From the NCBI GenBank assembly GCA_903834925.1, contig CAILLA010000091.1, positions 53,412 to 117,411 on the forward strand: a stretch of 64,000 nt of DNA, in the 5' to 3' direction. Origin of the DNA: an uncultured Schlesneria sp. (GTDB lineage Bacteria > Planctomycetota > Planctomycetia > Planctomycetales > Planctomycetaceae). Each line of letters opens with the position of its first letter. Position 1 is the first letter of the stretch. Shown piece by piece: positions 1 to 8,335 of the stretch. The notes beneath the pieces were generated by a model. The model made no database searches and was not told where the DNA came from. It saw only the letters and a program-made list of their open reading frames with translations. Position numbers and translations under genes: made by a program.

Positions 1-313
1 CCGCAAAATCGGTCCCCAGTCGTCCGGTGGGCAGGATCAATAGATTGACAGCATCCGATAGCAGCCAATCTTTCAGACCTTCAAAGGTCGTGGGAGATTC
101 AGTTCCCCGAAATGCGACAACGATGTTATTCGCATTTTGCGCGATATATGCCTGAGTATTCCCGACGCTGATCAGCCGAGCGTCGAGTCCCAGCTGGGCT
201 GCAAACTCTGCTTTCCCAAGATCTTCTGGAAGGTATGCCAGTTCGGATGCCTTTGCCAGGGCCTGTGCATTTCGGTGGTCACCGAACGAATCTTCAAAAA
301 GTTCTAAAACCAT
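1..313 (-). CDS. Lipase (class 3)-like protein, N-terminal fragment cut by window edge
   Basis: Only the first 104 codons lie in the window; the rest continues beyond base 1. The reading frame opens at an ATG (bases 313-311) and runs uninterrupted to the edge. The protein contains an 'AYIAQNANNIVVAFRGTE' stretch followed by 'KDWLLSDAVNLL'. This is the pattern that precedes the catalytic GxSxG elbow in class 3 (fungal-type) lipases: a VVAFRGT strand, then a D-W-x-x-D segment. The nucleophile region itself is outside the window, so activity cannot be judged. No signal peptide is visible, which suggests a cytoplasmic protein. A purine-rich GGTGGGG lies upstream of the start. Confidence 0.7.
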   Translation of the reverse strand, partial: MVLELFEDSFGDHRNAQALAKASELAYLPEDLGKAEFAAQLGLDARLISVGNTQAYIAQNANNIVVAFRGTESPTTFEGLKDWLLSDAVNLLILPTGRLGTDFA

Positions 314-544
314 TTCGACACCCCACCAGAAACGAAATCAATAAAGAACAGATCATAATCAGCAGAGTGGCAAGAAACGAGCCGATTCGTGATGATATCC
401 GCCGACGAATCGGCAACTCGTGTTATTGGCAGTACGGATTTTCAAACCACACAATGACAATCGATCGAGACCGAAACGTATCGCCAAACTGACTGGCGGT
501 GGGAACCTGATTTTACAAAAACCGTAAGAGGAAGAGTTTTTTCG

Positions 545-877
545 ATGGCTGATCACGCAAATCAATCGCAGCTGGTCCACAATGTCTTTTTCACGTTGAA
601 AGACGGCACCGCAGAAAACATCCAGAAACTGGTTGATGCCTGTTTCAAGTACCTCAAAGATCATCCAGGAGTCGTTTTCTTTGGAGCGGGTCCGCTGGTC
701 GCCGAGCTAGAACGTCCAGTCAACGTTCGCGATTTTCACGTTGCGCTGTTGGTTGTTTTCAAATCCAAGCATGATCACGACGTTTACCAGACCGCTCCGC
801 TGCACTTGCAGTTCATCGAAGAAAATAAGCCAACCTGGGACAAGGTCCGAGTGTTCGACAACTACACTAAGGCATAA
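545..877 (+). CDS. Dabb (stress-responsive A/B barrel) domain protein
   Basis: A 110-aa single-domain protein of the Dabb family (dimeric alpha/beta barrel). The family signature is an N-terminal 'LVHNVFFTLKD' strand with its conserved histidine, a helix 'ENIQKLVDACFKYL', and the 'DFHVALLVVFKSKHDHDVYQTAPLHLQF' strand-helix segment. The length is typical of the family. Dabb proteins are small cytoplasmic dimers whose molecular activity is mostly unknown; in planctomycetes they are common single genes. The ATG at 545 is preceded by a purine-rich AGAGGAAGAG about eight bases upstream, which supports the start. It stands alone between the divergent lipase fragment and a long non-coding gap. Confidence 0.85.
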   Translation: MADHANQSQLVHNVFFTLKDGTAENIQKLVDACFKYLKDHPGVVFFGAGPLVAELERPVNVRDFHVALLVVFKSKHDHDVYQTAPLHLQFIEENKPTWDKVRVFDNYTKA

Positions 878-1461
878 GGTGGGAAGCCTGGATTTGGCGC
901 AAAACAAACGATGTATTGCAAATTCTTAGTTTAACCCGAAGCCAGCGGCGCAGGGGATCGGCGTCCGGCCCGATCTCTTTGAGCGTTGCCATAGCTCCGA
1001 TTTTTTTCAATGCCCCAAAGAGAAATGACGCCTCGGCTGACGGCAATTCCGCCGCTCCGCTCGCGCTTCTCTGAAAGGCGCGGTTAAACGATAAGAAGAG
1101 AGCGGCAAGCCGAAGCGGCTAGTGGGTAGACTTGAGAGAGTCGTAAGTAGAAAATCAACGAATTGGTTTCTACTCCTGATCCATTCTACTTTCTCCAAAT
1201 CTGTTCTCTATTCGTTTCGACTAGCCGACCTCTTCGGATAATGTTGTACAATCGTTTCAGACGGCATTCGAGAAAAAAGGTTCAATTTGGTTTTGTCGTC
1301 TGCCGAGTGATTCCTTGTTGGGATAGAATGCATTGAGTTCGGATTGTTTCCAGACTTGCAGAGGTTTCCGACAGATGGGCCGGGGCAGGATGTTCATGCG
1401 GCCGAGGTTTGCGAGTGATGTCTTGATGGCTTAACTCGCCCAGCGGTGAATCGAAAATTGC
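878..1461. other. Long intergenic region, no gene seen
   Basis: About 580 bases with no convincing reading frame on either strand. The only structure I note is a perfect 8-bp inverted repeat (AGTAGAAA at 1146-1153 and TTTCTACT at 1167-1174). It presumably holds the promoter of the downstream protease gene, but I cannot assign -35/-10 boxes with confidence. Confidence 0.5.
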
Positions 1462-2946
1462 ATGCGTCAACCATCGGCCCTGATTCTGTCTGCTGGAACT
1501 TTGATTGCAGGAATGATGATTGGAGCCGCCCTGGTGTGGCTCCCGGTACACCGTACGGTACACGCCCAGAATCTGGATGGTGCCACATCCGAACGGATCT
1601 ACCACGAACTGAGCACCCAAGGCTCGTCGCTTCAGGACGGAAGTACGCTGCTCGCAAAAATCGCAGCGGTGACGACGCCAAGTGTTGTTCACATTCAATG
1701 TGAAAGACGGACTCAAGGCCGTGGAAAAGAGGAAGAGACTGGTTCGGGTGTGATCCTGACCAGCTCGAAAGCAAGCGGTTTTTTTGTGGTCACCAATTGT
1801 CATGTCGTTGACAAGACTCCCGTCGATTCCATTTCGATCTCGCTTAATGACGGACGCGTGGTCCAGCCAGAACGAGTTTTCACCGATGCCGAATCGGATA
1901 TCGCTGTTCTGAAGATCGGTACGACAAACGTAACCGCTGCGAAATGGGGCGACAGTCGGAAAGTCGAAATTGGTCATATGGTCCTGGCTATGGGAAGCCC
2001 GTTCGGACTAAGCCGTTCGGTCACACTCGGGATCATCAGCGCTCGAGGTCGACGGAAATTGCAATTGGGTCAGACGGAAGTCATCAATCAGGATTTCCTA
2101 CAAACCGATGCCGCAATTAATCCAGGAAACAGTGGTGGCCCACTGATTGATCTTCAAGGACGCGTGATCGGCATCAACACTGCGATTGCCACGTCGAGCG
2201 GTGGTAATGATGGAATCGGCTTCAGCATTCCGAGTTACCTTGCACAACGAGTGATGGATCAACTGCTTGAATACGGAGTTGTGCCACGAGCCTGGATCGG
2301 TGTGAAACTCGACGAGCACTTCGATATCAAAGTCGCCTCCAGACTAAAACTCGACCGGGCAATGGGTGCCCGAGTCAATAAAATCTACGAAAACTCACCC
2401 GCATCCCGTGCGGGGTTACAGCTGGATGACGTTGTCTTGAACTTTGACGGATTTGATGTTCAGGACCACGATCACTTGATCAATCTTGTCAGCCTGTCAC
2501 CGATCGGAAAACAGATCCGCATGGCGGTTTGGCGAGGACAAAGAAAGGTGTCGCTTTCGATCGTGCTCGCCGACCGCAACGATCTTCGTAAGACAAGCGA
2601 AGCACCGGTTCAGCAAGGACGAGGCGTACCCGTCAGGCCGATGGGGCTAATTGTGCATCCATTGGATGGTGACCTGGCAGAACAACTCGGGCACCAGCGA
2701 ACATCACGTGGTCTGCTCGTGATGAAAGTCGAACGTGGCAGCACATTGAGCGGCGACTTGCAAACATATGACGTTTTGGAAGCGGTCGGACGAACCCCAG
2801 TTGCCACACTTGATGACCTGAGCCAGGCACTCGAAGAGAATTCTCACAGCGAATCCGTAATCCTCAGGATTCATCGGACCGCACAATCCGAAGCCAAAAA
2901 CCAACTCGTCATCTGGCACAAATGGATCGCAGCTAGACCGCAATAG
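1462..2946 (+). CDS. HtrA/DegP-like trypsin-type serine protease with two PDZ domains
   Basis: A 494-aa S1C-family protease. Residues about 7-26 form a hydrophobic signal or anchor segment, so the protein is periplasmic or membrane-tethered. The catalytic triad is visible: His114 in TNCHVVD, Asp146 in DAESDIAVL and Ser224 in NPGNSGGPL. Two PDZ-like regions follow (about 275-370 and 385-490); the first carries the 'ASRAGLQLDDVVLNFDGFDV' ligand-groove pattern. The order signal/protease/PDZ/PDZ and the length match DegP/HtrA proteins, which degrade or chaperone misfolded envelope proteins. The residue before the catalytic His is Cys rather than the more usual Asn. The start codon has only a weak ribosome-binding site. 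The gene is monocistronic as far as can be seen. Confidence 0.92.
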   Translation: MRQPSALILSAGTLIAGMMIGAALVWLPVHRTVHAQNLDGATSERIYHELSTQGSSLQDGSTLLAKIAAVTTPSVVHIQCERRTQGRGKEEETGSGVILTSSKASGFFVVTNCHVVDKTPVDSISISLNDGRVVQPERVFTDAESDIAVLKIGTTNVTAAKWGDSRKVEIGHMVLAMGSPFGLSRSVTLGIISARGRRKLQLGQTEVINQDFLQTDAAINPGNSGGPLIDLQGRVIGINTAIATSSGGNDGIGFSIPSYLAQRVMDQLLEYGVVPRAWIGVKLDEHFDIKVASRLKLDRAMGARVNKIYENSPASRAGLQLDDVVLNFDGFDVQDHDHLINLVSLSPIGKQIRMAVWRGQRKVSLSIVLADRNDLRKTSEAPVQQGRGVPVRPMGLIVHPLDGDLAEQLGHQRTSRGLLVMKVERGSTLSGDLQTYDVLEAVGRTPVATLDDLSQALEENSHSESVILRIHRTAQSEAKNQLVIWHKWIAARPQ

Positions 2947-3339
2947 TCGTCTCAGGACTACTTGAGTGACCTTCGAAACTCGACCCCATCGATATTTTCT
3001 TCCCTCGAGCTTATGTCGCGTAGTGCCGCATGCGGCATTTCGTCGAGGCGAATGCTGGCTTTTCAATTCTGTTTTGTGGCTCGCTGTTTGTTCGTCAGTC
3101 GAAGCCCGACTCCTATATGCGAGCTGACAGATTGTCGCTCGCCGAGTCGTTTTCCCTATTTCGACAGCCCCCCTTGGCACTTCGAGAACGTCCATTGCAG
3201 CGATGATTACATCATCGTACCGACAAACTGTGACTGCTCAATCGGATCAAACCAAATCGTTTATTGAAGAACGCGTGTGTTCGACGACAATGATCCATTC
3301 GCTTCGTTGGGGGGGGGAATTTTAATTGTCGCTCTACAT

Positions 3340-3727
3340 GGTTTTTACGACCGGGCTTCGAGTTTGTTGGCGAAGGGCGAACATGGACTGCGATCAAAGA
3401 CTCTACCGAAGCTATCCGGTTGGTCCCAAAGTATGTATATGCTTGCCACGATCTCGCATGGCTATTTGCAACCTGTCCCGATGATCATTATCGAGACGGC
3501 AAATTTGCGGTTGTATACGCCACCAGAGCATGTGAAGCGACCGAATGGAAAGAAGGCAAAAGGATTGAAGCACTTGCCGCCGCCTATACCGAATCCGGCG
3601 ATTTCCAGACGCCATAAAATGGCAAGAAAAAGCTATTGAATGTGGGTCAAAAAAATTCAGGCGGGAATACTCCGAACGTCTCGAACTCTATCGCTCGAAC
3701 AAGCCGTTTCGGGACATTCCACAGTAA
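3340..3727 (+). pseudogene. Decayed tetratricopeptide-repeat protein gene (C-terminal end)
   Basis: Three adjacent reading-frame pieces together spell the C-terminal end of a planctomycete TPR protein. Bases about 3349-3390 give 'RASSLLAKGE'. Bases about 3384-3611, in another frame, give 'AIKDSTEAIRLVPKY' and then 'LAWLFATCPDDHYRDGK', 'ACEATEWKEGKRIEALAAAY' and 'ESGDFQ'. Bases 3612-3727, shifted again, give 'AIKWQEKAIE' and a 'RLELYRSNKPFRD' tail before TAA. The tail is the usual end of this family (helix, RLELY, short basic end). At least two single-base shifts are needed to join them, so this is a relic rather than a gene. No start or N-terminal domains remain. Confidence 0.75.
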
Positions 3728-3764
3728 ACTCACGAAATAGGATGATCAAAACGAGCTGCGGCAG

Positions 3765-3885
3765 ATGGTTGGATTTACCACGTAATGAATCGGGCCAACG
3801 CGCGGACACCGATCTTTTTGTCCCCGGATGATTTTGATGCCTTTGAGCGAGTCCTTGAGGAAGCAGTTGCTCTATTCCATTTGAG
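3765..3885 (+). pseudogene. Stub of a REP-associated tyrosine transposase (Y1, IS200-like)
   Basis: Translation of this stretch gives 'WIYHVMNRANARTPIF' followed by 'DDFDAFERVLEEAVALFH'. This is the N-terminal part of the REP-associated Y1 transposase (RAYT) family, in which YHVxNRGNxR and a following helix with FExxL are typical. The HUH motif and catalytic tyrosine regions are absent; the similarity ends near 3885, where the sequence becomes unrelated before the 3' end of the amidohydrolase gene. It lies directly after the TPR relic, suggesting that this interval collects remains of old insertions. Confidence 0.6.
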
Positions 3886-3914
3886 CCGTATGTTCTGGGG
3901 TCGGGTGTTCCTGC

Positions 3915-5651
3915 TTATCTCGCCTCAGCAGCATAAACCCGTCGACCACCAACGTACGTTTCGCTAACCGACATGTTTCTCAGTTCCTCGAGCGAACATG
4001 TCAGCAGGTCCGATTTCAGCACGACGAAGTCGGCCAGCTTGCCTCGTTCGAGCGATCCTTTTTGTCGCTCCTCAAATGTCAGCCAGGCGTTGTTGATCGT
4101 GTAGAGCCTCAGCATCTGTTCGCGTGTCAGTGCCTGCTCCAGATGCAGCGGTTGGTCTGTTCGTCGTGGTTGACGACTCAGCACGGTCCACATTCCCAGG
4201 AACGGATTGTAGGGATTGACCGATCGCAAGCTGCCGATCCGCTGCATGTGGTCTGAACCTCCGCCGATGATCACTCCGTAATCAAAAAGAGTCTTATACG
4301 GCTGAAAGTACGTCAGACGTTCGTCACCAAACTGTTTTCGTAGTGTAGCTCCATCCAGCCACAGCCATACCGGTTGCAGATCCGCCACGATTCCGAGTTG
4401 CTGCATTTGCTGAATCGCTTCGAGACTCATGAAATTGCAATGTGTGATACAAGGTCGGCAACGCCTGACAGGAAGTTCTTTGTTGATTTCTGCATAGGCA
4501 TCAATCAACGCTTGGACGGCTCCGTCACCGACGGAGTGGGCCGTGAACTGAAGGTCTCGCTGAAGAGCGAATTTCGCCATCTGAACAAGGTTCTCCTGTT
4601 CAATAAAGCGAATGCCCCGATATTCGGGATCGGTGATCGAATAGATGTTGCTCACCCCCCAAGAAGTTTTCAGATAGGCACTTCCCGTCAGCATCCCCCC
4701 GTCGAGAAAGACTTTGATCCCTCGCAGCCACAGCATTGAATTGTATTCATGCAGCGGATGATTTGAGGCTTTTTCAATCCCCTTCAATGCGTCGTCCAGG
4801 CGACCGCCCCCTTCGACCGAATACGAAAGAAAGACGCGGCAGTTCAATTCGCCGCGTCGCTTCAACTCGGAATAGGCTTCAATACCATCATCTTTGGCCG
4901 CACGATCGGCGACACTTGTCAGGCCAACCGAATTATAGTCGGCAAACAATTGCTTCAGCCGCTGCATCCGTTCTTCAAGCGTTGGCGTCTTCTCGTTTGG
5001 CTTTGACTTCACAAAACGGGAAGCGTTGCGAAGAATGCCGGTTAATTCACCTGTAACCGGATCACGTTCGATCTTTCCCGCCTGGCCATCGGTAATCTGA
5101 AAATCTTTATCGATGCCACTCAGTTCCATGGCGAGCGAATTACAGACGCAGTCGGGGCCGGTGCTGAACATCACAGGATTCTTCGGTGCCACCGCATCGA
5201 ATTCTTTTCGAGTCGGATAGCGCTGGTCCCGCAGCCTCGTAATGAAGACTTGCCTGACGACGATCCATTCGCCGTCAGGTAATAGCTCGGCCCGCGCCGC
5301 CACGTACTTCAGCACGTCGCCCACGGTATCCATTTCAGGAACTGGATGGTCGAACTCATACATCGAAGCCGCAGGCGCATGGACGTGTGAATCGCACAAA
5401 CCCGGAATGACCGTGTGACCATGCAGATCAACAAGAACCGTCTTTGGACCGGCTAATTTCAGGATGTCGTCGTTCCGACCGACATCCTGAATCCGATCAC
5501 CTCGCACGGTAATTGCCTGAGCAATCGAAAACGCGGGATCGACTGTGACAATTTTTCCATGATGGAAAATCGCATCAGGCTGCGCAACAACCTGTGATGA
5601 GGCGAGAAAGAGGATAATACAAGGCAGGCAGAATCGAGTTCTTAGATGCAT
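3915..5651 (-). CDS. Secreted amidohydrolase (amidohydrolase 3 / YtcJ-like)
   Basis: A 578-aa metal-dependent hydrolase. The ATG at 5651 is chosen because it has an AGAGGAA ribosome-binding site and begins a signal peptide (basic MHLRTR, then a hydrophobic stretch ending near VVAQ); an upstream in-frame start would bury this signal. The mature part starts with the composite domain ('IFHHGKIVTVDPAF', 'VIPGLCDSHVH') whose HxH pair binds the catalytic metal. A conserved 'ITHCN' follows, then 'GGGSDHMQ' with the late Asp ligand, and a C-terminal 'GKLADFVVL' strand. These define the YtcJ-like amidohydrolase group; the substrate is not predictable. It is exported to the envelope. R1-family repeat DNA separates it from the upstream symporter gene. 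Confidence 0.88.
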   Translation of the reverse strand: MHLRTRFCLPCIILFLASSQVVAQPDAIFHHGKIVTVDPAFSIAQAITVRGDRIQDVGRNDDILKLAGPKTVLVDLHGHTVIPGLCDSHVHAPAASMYEFDHPVPEMDTVGDVLKYVAARAELLPDGEWIVVRQVFITRLRDQRYPTRKEFDAVAPKNPVMFSTGPDCVCNSLAMELSGIDKDFQITDGQAGKIERDPVTGELTGILRNASRFVKSKPNEKTPTLEERMQRLKQLFADYNSVGLTSVADRAAKDDGIEAYSELKRRGELNCRVFLSYSVEGGGRLDDALKGIEKASNHPLHEYNSMLWLRGIKVFLDGGMLTGSAYLKTSWGVSNIYSITDPEYRGIRFIEQENLVQMAKFALQRDLQFTAHSVGDGAVQALIDAYAEINKELPVRRCRPCITHCNFMSLEAIQQMQQLGIVADLQPVWLWLDGATLRKQFGDERLTYFQPYKTLFDYGVIIGGGSDHMQRIGSLRSVNPYNPFLGMWTVLSRQPRRTDQPLHLEQALTREQMLRLYTINNAWLTFEERQKGSLERGKLADFVVLKSDLLTCSLEELRNMSVSETYVGGRRVYAAEAR

Positions 5652-5714
5652 GACGAGTTCCTCTAAAACCGATATGGCAACGCTATGAACCATTTTCTTC
5701 GGACTGCATCTTAA

Positions 5715-5809
5715 TGTGCCACTGCTTGGGAGTCTTCGGAGAAGCAGCGGCTTCCCGTTCTACCCGTCGAAGAGCACTGCTTGACCGAAGACGGTCAAGC
5801 AGTGGCACA
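5715..5809. repeat. Repeat family R1, copy a
   Basis: A palindrome-rich element that starts TGTGCCACTGCTT and ends AAGCAGTGGCACA, so its ends are inverted copies. Inside it holds two halves built on GAGTCTTCGGAGAAGCAG and GACCGAAGACGGTC. It lies between actP and the amidohydrolase gene. Five related copies occur elsewhere in the window. Confidence 0.85.
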
Positions 5810-5860
5810 TTTTTCGGAGGAACTGGCCCAATCTTTAGGAGAAATGCTTCGAAGCGCTGC

Positions 5861-7621
5861 CTAAATGGGTTGCTCGTTCCTCGTCCCGCGCGTCATCAGA
5901 GATACAAAAATCAGTGTGAGAAATCCAAGCGGGATCGTCACCAGCCCCGGCTGACTGAAGGGGACCTGGGCCAGCTTTGCGGCCTGGTCTGCTGTGTAAC
6001 CGTAAACCTTCTGGAACGTATCGGCACTCAGCAGAATCCAACCCAATGAGCTGAAAAGGCCCACGAAGATCGCGGCGGTGATCCCCTGCTTGGTTGTCCG
6101 CTTCCAGAAGAGCAGCATCACCAGTGATGGAAGATTCGCCGATGCCGCCACACTAAAGGCCCAGCCGACCAGGAATCCGGCATTCATGTCCTTGAACAGA
6201 ATTCCCAGCAAGATGGCGATGATTCCGACGATGACAGCAGCAATCTTGCCGACTCGCACTTTCTCGTGATCCCGCATCTCCCATTGCAGGACACTGCTGA
6301 GCAGATCATGAACGACGGCACCACTGGCGGCCACGATCAATCCACTAACTGTTCCCAGTACCGTCGTAAATGCGATCGCGGAAATCACTGCGAACAGGGT
6401 CTCGCCAAAACTCTTCGCGAGCAGCGGTGCCGCCATGTTGGAATCGGTTAAGTCCAACGTGCCGCTCGTCATCGCTCCTAATCCCAGAAACAGAGTCAGG
6501 ACGTAGAAGACACCGATGGTCCCGATACCGACAACGGTACTTAGACGAGCCGCCGCCTGATCCTTCACGGTGTAGTACCGGATTAAAATATGCGGCAGCG
6601 AAGCCGTTCCGCAGAACAAAGCCAGCATCAGCGAAATGAAATCGAGCCGGGCAAATAACTGATCCTTCTGCAGACCTTTGAAGAGTGGACTATTTCCGGG
6701 TCGTAGGATTTTGGCTCCTGCTGTCGGTTGAGGCGACCATGTGGTCGTCTTGTCCCCGTTGTCATCGGTCACTTCTTTTTTCGACCACAGGACAACTTCG
6801 CTATTCTGCAACGTGGCAAGATATTCAATCGGACCCAGTGGGCCGGTTTCCGTTTTTCCGTTGGGAAGTTTGCTCAAGTGTCCAACCGGTCGCAGGTCTG
6901 CCTCGCCCTCTTTATCCCCATGTTTGATTCCGTCGACGAACTTTGTTCCATCCTTTTTGACGACCATTGTTTGAGGCGAATTCGCCAATTCGCTGGTATC
7001 CACTTTCAAACCACGATTCAGGATCATCACCGTGAGGATGCCACTGAACAGAACAAGCAATGACCCCTTAATGAATTGGACGTAGGTGGTACTGACCATC
7101 CCCGCCGTAGCAACGATCAGCACAACGACGATCCCGACCAGCACAACACCGACTTCGTGAGGCCACCCAAGCAACGGTTTGATCAGCGAACCGGCCCCGA
7201 CCATTTGTGGGATCAGGTAGAACACACTGACAACCAGCGTGCTGATCCCTGCGGCCAAAGTGATCCCGCGCGATTGGAACTGGCTGTTGAGTGCGTCGGC
7301 AAACGTGTATTTCCCCAATCGCTTCAAAGGTTCGGCAACGACAAACAGAGCCACGACCCAACCGGCCAGGAATCCGATCGAATACAAAAACCCATCGTAA
7401 CCGAAGAACGCAATCGTCCCGCAGATCCCAAGGAATGAGGCTGCGGACAGGTAATCACCGGCGAACGCAACGCCGTTCACAAACCAATGGATCTGACCAC
7501 CAGCAGCGAAATAACCCGCTGCTGATTTGGTTTTCGCGGCGAAATAGAAACTCAACCCCAATGTGATGGCAACAAAAACAGCAAACACAATCACGGACAA
7601 GGTGGACGCATTATGAATCAT
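5861..7621 (-). CDS. actP: Sodium:solute symporter, ActP-like (cation/acetate symporter family)
   Basis: A 586-aa inner-membrane transporter with about 13 hydrophobic segments. Family signatures are visible: 'SAAGYFAAGGQIHWFVNG' and 'GDYLSAASFLGI' near the N-terminus (residues about 33-66), 'GKYTFADAL', 'YLIPQMVGAG', and 'GTASLPHILIRYYTV' around residue 340. Together with the DUF485 gene immediately upstream this is the yjcH-actP arrangement used for uptake of acetate and other short monocarboxylates with sodium. It is longer than E. coli ActP because of a hydrophilic insert of about 110 residues (about 215-320) between two membrane helices. The substrate is inferred from family only; no acs gene is adjacent. 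Confidence 0.85.
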   Translation of the reverse strand: MIHNASTLSVIVFAVFVAITLGLSFYFAAKTKSAAGYFAAGGQIHWFVNGVAFAGDYLSAASFLGICGTIAFFGYDGFLYSIGFLAGWVVALFVVAEPLKRLGKYTFADALNSQFQSRGITLAAGISTLVVSVFYLIPQMVGAGSLIKPLLGWPHEVGVVLVGIVVVLIVATAGMVSTTYVQFIKGSLLVLFSGILTVMILNRGLKVDTSELANSPQTMVVKKDGTKFVDGIKHGDKEGEADLRPVGHLSKLPNGKTETGPLGPIEYLATLQNSEVVLWSKKEVTDDNGDKTTTWSPQPTAGAKILRPGNSPLFKGLQKDQLFARLDFISLMLALFCGTASLPHILIRYYTVKDQAAARLSTVVGIGTIGVFYVLTLFLGLGAMTSGTLDLTDSNMAAPLLAKSFGETLFAVISAIAFTTVLGTVSGLIVAASGAVVHDLLSSVLQWEMRDHEKVRVGKIAAVIVGIIAILLGILFKDMNAGFLVGWAFSVAASANLPSLVMLLFWKRTTKQGITAAIFVGLFSSLGWILLSADTFQKVYGYTADQAAKLAQVPFSQPGLVTIPLGFLTLIFVSLMTRGTRNEQPI

Positions 7622-7707
7622 GAACCGGCTTTCGCGGGAATAGGAGACTCGTCAGAAACGTAGGTGGTGCAAACCAATCACCAGACAGGCAAGTTCGATC
7701 AACGACC

Positions 7708-7986
7708 TCAACCAGTTGGCTTCCCTCGGCAAAGCCACGTATAGACCAGGGCCAGCACCATCGCGATGACAATCAACGCCAGCCCGTAAAGGACAGCCAG
7801 ATTCAGCCCCCAAACAGGAGTCAACTCCATGAGATCAGGCCGGAACGCATTCAAACCAACAAACCCGGCATAGATCGCAAGATAGATCAGAAACAGGGTC
7901 ATCCCATACCGCGCATTGCGAGCGGAAATTACCGGGTCTTCGACTTCCTTGGGATGCATCGACCCATGATCAAAACCTGCCATCAA
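7708..7986 (-). CDS. DUF485 (YjcH-like) small membrane protein
   Basis: A 92-aa protein with two membrane helices (residues about 29-48 and 60-84) separated by a short loop. The pattern 'NARYGMTLFLIYLAIYAGFVGLNAF', then 'GLNLAVLYGLALIVIAMVLALVY', is that of DUF485, which is nearly always encoded just ahead of ActP-type symporters and is thought to assist them. The actP-like gene follows 86 bases downstream on the same strand. Two consecutive Met codons leave the exact start open by one residue. Confidence 0.85.
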   Translation of the reverse strand: MMAGFDHGSMHPKEVEDPVISARNARYGMTLFLIYLAIYAGFVGLNAFRPDLMELTPVWGLNLAVLYGLALIVIAMVLALVYTWLCRGKPTG

Positions 7987-8335
7987 CGTGATCCTATAAA
8001 AATAACGTCACCAATTCGATGACAACAACTTCAATTGATGCGACCAGCACAGCAGGAATATCACGCAGCCAAGCCCATCGCAACCATCGGGTCCGCAGTT
8101 TGCCCATCCAACCAGACTTGAGTGGACCTCGGGAAAGAACTCGGGAACACTACAAGTCGGGTAAAGCGACGGTCGTCGAATAACGAATTCGGTCTTTCAG
8201 AAAGCGGTCGCTCTGCTTAGCGATGCGGGGGATTCCGCGCCGAACCGGTTGCTCCTTGTATGGTCTCGGCGTACGATGTGATGCCTCAATTGCTTGGCTG
8301 ACTGCGAAAAACTCGCCCCTGCCGGGATTTGATTC
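7987..8335. other. Divergent intergenic region, nothing identified
   Basis: About 350 bases between the DUF485 gene and the divergent Rpn-like gene. Promoters for both directions must lie here, but I cannot point to clear boxes, operators or structured RNA. Confidence 0.4.

Noticed and set aside
1282..1977. 231-codon open frame antisense to the HtrA-like gene
   Set aside because: It overlaps the well-supported protease on the other strand, has no recognisable motif and the composition of a shadow frame.
2962..3267. 101-codon open frame after the protease gene
   Set aside because: No family, Cys/Ser-rich random composition, no ribosome-binding site; it lies in the region of relic genes.
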